Source: a bacterium (GTDB lineage Bacteria > Ratteibacteria > UBA8468). From it: 8,774 nt of DNA. The first letter of the stretch is position 1. Each line of letters begins with the position of its first letter. The position numbers and the translations under genes are program-made. The notes beneath the pieces were generated by a model. It did no database searches. It was not told the DNA's origin and saw only the letters and a list, made by a program, of their open reading frames with translations. Shown piece by piece: positions 6,275 through 8,774 of the stretch. The stretch is taken from assembly GCA_030637775.1 (NCBI GenBank), contig DAOWFY010000077.1, forward strand, positions 1-8,774, read 5' to 3'.

Positions 6275-6974
6275 TTTTAAATCTATATTTAATTAGAGTC
6301 CAGACGGCGATAAACCAATCTTTCAGTCTGATTTTCTTTCCCTCGGTTATCCCTCTTGGTCTATGGGAAATTGGTACCTCCTTAATTTTTATTCCTCTTT
6401 TGGCTATCTTGGCGGTAACTTCAGGACAGAATTCAAAACCTTTGCATTTTAAATTTAGGCTTTTCAAGAGGTTAGCCTCGAAAACCTTGTAACAAGTTGG
6501 CTCATCGGTAATATGAATCCGATAGAGCAAATTGGCCAAAATGCTCAAAGTACGTCCCCCAAGATAGAAATACCAGCCTACCAGGGACTTTGGCTTTGAG
6601 CCTTGGCCCAGGATCCTGGAGCCATAAACAACGCTTGTCTCTCCCTTTATAATTGGCTCTATCAACATATCATACTCATTGGGGTTATATTCCAAATCTG
6701 CATCCTGAATGATAACAATATCCCCGCTTACATACTTTAACCCGGCGCGAATTGCTGCTCCCTTTCCACATTTTTGGAACCGGCTGATAAGCTTAATCTC
6801 ATTATTACTGTCCTTTTGTTTGATAACTTCTTTTAAGATTTCCTTGGTTTTATCGGTAGAGCCATCCTCCACAATAATAATCTCTTTTTTTAAATTGACT
6901 GCCTTCACTCTATTAATAATTTCGGCAATTGTCCTTTCCTCATTGTAGACGGGAATGATAACAGAAATCTTCAT
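6267..6974 (-). CDS. Family 2 glycosyltransferase, DPM1-like (polyprenyl-phosphate glycosyltransferase)
   Basis: A complete 235-residue GT-A enzyme without membrane helices. It shows VIIPVYNEE (5-13), VEDGSTD (35-41), the metal-binding DAD (91-93), YGSR (117-120), ITDEPTCYKVF (155-165), FEFCPEVTAKIAKRG (180-194) and EVPISHRPR (199-207). The last three blocks are typical of dolichol-/polyprenyl-phosphate mannose or glucose synthases, which load a sugar from GDP- or UDP-sugar onto polyprenyl phosphate at the inner membrane face. The lack of C-terminal membrane helices puts it in the short, soluble DPM1-like group. Its start is well supported: GGAGG stands eight bases before the ATG, which also overlaps the upstream stop (ATGA). 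It lies between two GT39-like membrane enzymes, the class that consumes such lipid-linked sugars, so a donor-supply role is likely. The sugar cannot be read from the sequence. Confidence 0.88.
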   Translation of the reverse strand: MKISVIIPVYNEERTIAEIINRVKAVNLKKEIIIVEDGSTDKTKEILKEVIKQKDSNNEIKLISRFQKCGKGAAIRAGLKYVSGDIVIIQDADLEYNPNEYDMLIEPIIKGETSVVYGSRILGQGSKPKSLVGWYFYLGGRTLSILANLLYRIHITDEPTCYKVFEANLLKSLNLKCKGFEFCPEVTAKIAKRGIKIKEVPISHRPRGITEGKKIRLKDWFIAVWTLIKYRFKND

Positions 6975-8158
6975 CTATTGCGCCTCCAATTAATTATACC
7001 ATTTAGCCCCCCACCAGCAATTGCCAAAACAAGAGGCATTATGGGAATTCTGTACCTTGGAATAGCAAAAAGAAGGCTATGGATAAAGGTAAAATAAAAA
7101 ATCATTAAGAGAGAAATAAATACTTCTTTTCTCTTCTCTTTTAGGCAAAGGTATAATCCTAAAAGAAAGAAAAAGAGAAGAATATAGTGGAAAGTAAAGA
7201 TGAAAGCCTTCTGCAAATTTTTTCCCTCTAAGACCCTTTTTCCTCCGGGAATCTGAAGCCAGAATCTACCCAATTTTTTTAGACATAATAAAGAATAAGC
7301 GCCGGGATTATTTTTGATATTCTTTATTCCTTCGCGAAAAAACTTTTTATCTGCATCAATCTGAGAAAGTCCCTTCACCAAATTTTCCTTATCAGAAAGG
7401 TCTCTCCAGTTATAATCTCCATCCCAAGGAAAATAACTTCCAACCCAAAGGTTAAAGCCTCCGCCGGTTGCTACGGGAATAAATTCTTTAAAAACAAGGT
7501 AATTTCTTATCGTCCAGGGAAGAATTGTTCCTGCCACTGTTAGAGAGAAAATTAACACGAAGATAAAATTCTCCAATCTTTTTCTGAAAAAGAGTAATAA
7601 TCCCAGCAGAAGAAAAAGAGGGAAAAGCAAAGTAACCGGCCGGCAAAGGGTTGATAACCCCAAAAAAATGCCACCCGCTACCCAATCCTGTTTCTTTTTG
7701 CCTTTTAATGCCTTCATTAATAATATTACCGCGATTGTCAGCAAAAATGTAGCCAAGGTTTCGGTTAATATATAGGAATTTGAGGCAATAAGTGAAGGGT
7801 AAATGACAGCAGCACCTGTTCCCAAAGCAGCAGCTCTTCTATTTTTGAAAATCTCTTCTCCGATAAAATAGACAAATATGCAAATTATTGCACCTAAAAT
7901 GGCTTGAATAATTCTTACTACCAAAAAGGAATGGCCAAAAATAAAGTAAATAGTAGCCAAAAAGGTTGGATATAAAGGAGCTCTATTCAAGTTGGCTGAG
8001 AATCCTAATCCATTAGCAATATGAAGCGCCATTTTATCATAATCAAGACTATCCGGGGCAGAAAGAGGGAAAAGAATAATAAAGACAAACCGGATAAGAA
8101 AAGCGGACAGAAAAATGAATATCAGGATTTTTCTCTTATTTACCACCAATCTCCTCAT
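6971..8158 (-). CDS. GT39/PMT-like membrane glycosyltransferase
   Basis: A 395-residue multi-pass membrane protein of the ArnT/PMT_2-like superfamily. After the first hydrophobic helix (~10-31) comes the periplasmic loop with APDSLDYDKMA (34-44), whose Asp residues fit the family's catalytic position, and NRAPLYPTFLA (58-68). Further hydrophobic segments fall at ~64-100, 110-148, 160-216 and 316-385. Other marks are SYILTETLATFLL (128-140), LCRPVTLLFPL (171-181), LPWTIRNY (213-220) and PRYRIPIMPL (367-376), a well-known signature of this superfamily near its last helix. It should transfer a sugar from a polyprenyl-phosphate carrier on the outer face of the membrane; the acceptor is unknown. 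It is shorter than the GT39-like protein at 4565-6274 and is not a close copy of it. The annotated ATG overlaps the upstream gene by 23 bases and lacks a ribosome site. A GTG at 8146, four bases after GAGGAG, is a possible alternative start four codons in. Confidence 0.82.
   Translation of the reverse strand: MRRLVVNKRKILIFIFLSAFLIRFVFIILFPLSAPDSLDYDKMALHIANGLGFSANLNRAPLYPTFLATIYFIFGHSFLVVRIIQAILGAIICIFVYFIGEEIFKNRRAAALGTGAAVIYPSLIASNSYILTETLATFLLTIAVILLMKALKGKKKQDWVAGGIFLGLSTLCRPVTLLFPLFLLLGLLLFFRKRLENFIFVLIFSLTVAGTILPWTIRNYLVFKEFIPVATGGGFNLWVGSYFPWDGDYNWRDLSDKENLVKGLSQIDADKKFFREGIKNIKNNPGAYSLLCLKKLGRFWLQIPGGKRVLEGKNLQKAFIFTFHYILLFFFLLGLYLCLKEKRKEVFISLLMIFYFTFIHSLLFAIPRYRIPIMPLVLAIAGGGLNGIINWRRNR
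6983..6987 (-). promoter_or_regulatory. Ribosome binding site of the DPM1-like GT2 gene
   Basis: GGAGG on the minus strand with an eight-base spacer to the ATG at 6974. It lies in the last codons of the upstream membrane glycosyltransferase. It is one of the two clearest Shine-Dalgarno sequences in the window; most neighbouring genes have weak or no such site. Confidence 0.7.
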
Positions 8159-8774
8159 AGAGATTTAATGTTCTTTTAGCACATCTTTCCCAGGAGAAGA
8201 GTTTTGCCCTTTTTAAACCTTTATCCCTCATCTCCTCGGCCAATTCTTTATTACTTAAAACCTTCTCCATTAGCTTTGCCATTTCTTCTATATTATAGGG
8301 ATTAACTGAGAGAGCTGCATCTCCTGCTACTTCAGGAAGGGAGGAGATATTGGAAGTAATTACCGGGGTGCCAGAAGCCATTGCTTCCAGAACGGGAAGA
8401 CCAAACCCTTCATAAAGGCTGGGGTAGATAAAAAGGGAGGCGGAATTATAGTAAAGGGGTAAAAGTTCCTCAGGTACATAACCGGCGAAGAAAACCTCTT
8501 CCTCCAACCCCAACCTCTTCACTACCTTATAGATATTCTGGTACTCCTGGCTCTTCTCTCCCACGATTATTAATCTTTCCTTCCTTCCCTTCTCCTTAAT
8601 CTTTTTACAGGCCCTAACAAGGTTAAGGATATTCTTCCTTTTCTTCAATGTTCCTACATAGAGGATGAAGGAATCCAAAATCTGATATTTTCTCCTGAAA
8701 TCCTGTAAGTTTTCTTTCTCAATGGGATGATAGGAGGAATCAATACCTAAGTTAATTACCGCAATCTTTTCTGA
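8136..8774 (-). CDS. Family 4 glycosyltransferase, C-terminal part (5' end beyond the window)
   Basis: The last 212 residues of a GT-B glycosyltransferase; the frame is open to the right edge. It contains [11 protein letters not shown] (7-17 of the visible part), [12 protein letters not shown] (37-48), FFAGYVP (95-101), and the donor-binding [18 protein letters not shown] (118-135). In that block Glu122 and Glu130 form the E-x7-E motif of GT4 retaining enzymes. It ends with a normal C-terminal helix region ([17 protein letters not shown]). GT4 enzymes use nucleotide-sugar donors in the cytoplasm to extend glycans such as O-antigen or exopolysaccharide. The acceptor-binding N-terminal domain is missing from the window, so linkage and sugar are unknown. 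A TTG at 8678 is internal to the conserved domain and not a start. The stop lies 23 bases inside the following membrane glycosyltransferase gene, suggesting a shared transcript. Confidence 0.92.
   Translation of the reverse strand, partial: SEKIAVINLGIDSSYHPIEKENLQDFRRKYQILDSFILYVGTLKKRKNILNLVRACKKIKEKGRKERLIIVGEKSQEYQNIYKVVKRLGLEEEVFFAGYVPEELLPLYYNSASLFIYPSLYEGFGLPVLEAMASGTPVITSNISSLPEVAGDAALSVNPYNIEEMAKLMEKVLSNKELAEEMRDKGLKRAKLFSWERCAKRTLNLYEEIGGK

Noticed and set aside
8136-8678. A short 180-residue glycosyltransferase starting at TTG 8678
   Set aside because: The same frame continues without stop to the right edge and encodes conserved GT4 sequence (INLGID) upstream, so the TTG is internal.

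Overview
This window is bacterial, AT-rich DNA. Arginine is written mostly as AGA/AGG, the proteins are rich in Lys and Glu, and genes are packed with ATGA-type overlaps. Nothing in it fixes the species. An uncultured or environmental bacterium is a reasonable guess, but that is inference. Every supported gene lies on the minus strand and reads from the right edge to the left edge. No gene-free gap of 300 bases exists, and I see no tRNA, rRNA, CRISPR array, transposase, clear terminator or promoter. The content is an internal slice of a cell-surface polysaccharide or glycan gene cluster, cut at both ends.

In transcription order (right to left): a 5'-truncated GT4 glycosyltransferase (8136-8774); a multi-pass GT39/ArnT-like membrane glycosyltransferase (6971-8158); a DPM1-like GT2 glycosyltransferase (6267-6974); a second, larger GT39-like membrane glycosyltransferase (4565-6274); a methyltransferase-GT2 fusion (3166-4578); a stand-alone SAM methyltransferase (2518-3156); a 20-codon stump of an epimerase gene (2391-2489); a second methyltransferase-GT2 gene that has lost the core of its GT2 domain and is frameshifted (1524-2327 plus 1337-1603); an intact CDP-paratose/tyvelose-epimerase-like SDR (375-1340); and the first 126 codons of a UDP-glucose 6-dehydrogenase (1-378).

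A working model, by inference: the SDR and the dehydrogenase supply modified nucleotide sugars. The DPM1-like GT2 loads a sugar onto a polyprenyl phosphate. The two GT39-like membrane enzymes use such lipid-linked sugars outside the cytoplasmic membrane. The GT4 and the methyltransferase-GT2 fusion extend or decorate the glycan in the cytoplasm.

The most notable structure is between 1337 and 4578. The order [methyltransferase-GT2] then [epimerase start] occurs twice. The upstream copy has an intact fusion but only an epimerase stump. The downstream copy has an intact epimerase but a gutted fusion. This looks like a duplicated module in which each copy has decayed at a different gene. I did not find a convincing new defence or mobile system here.
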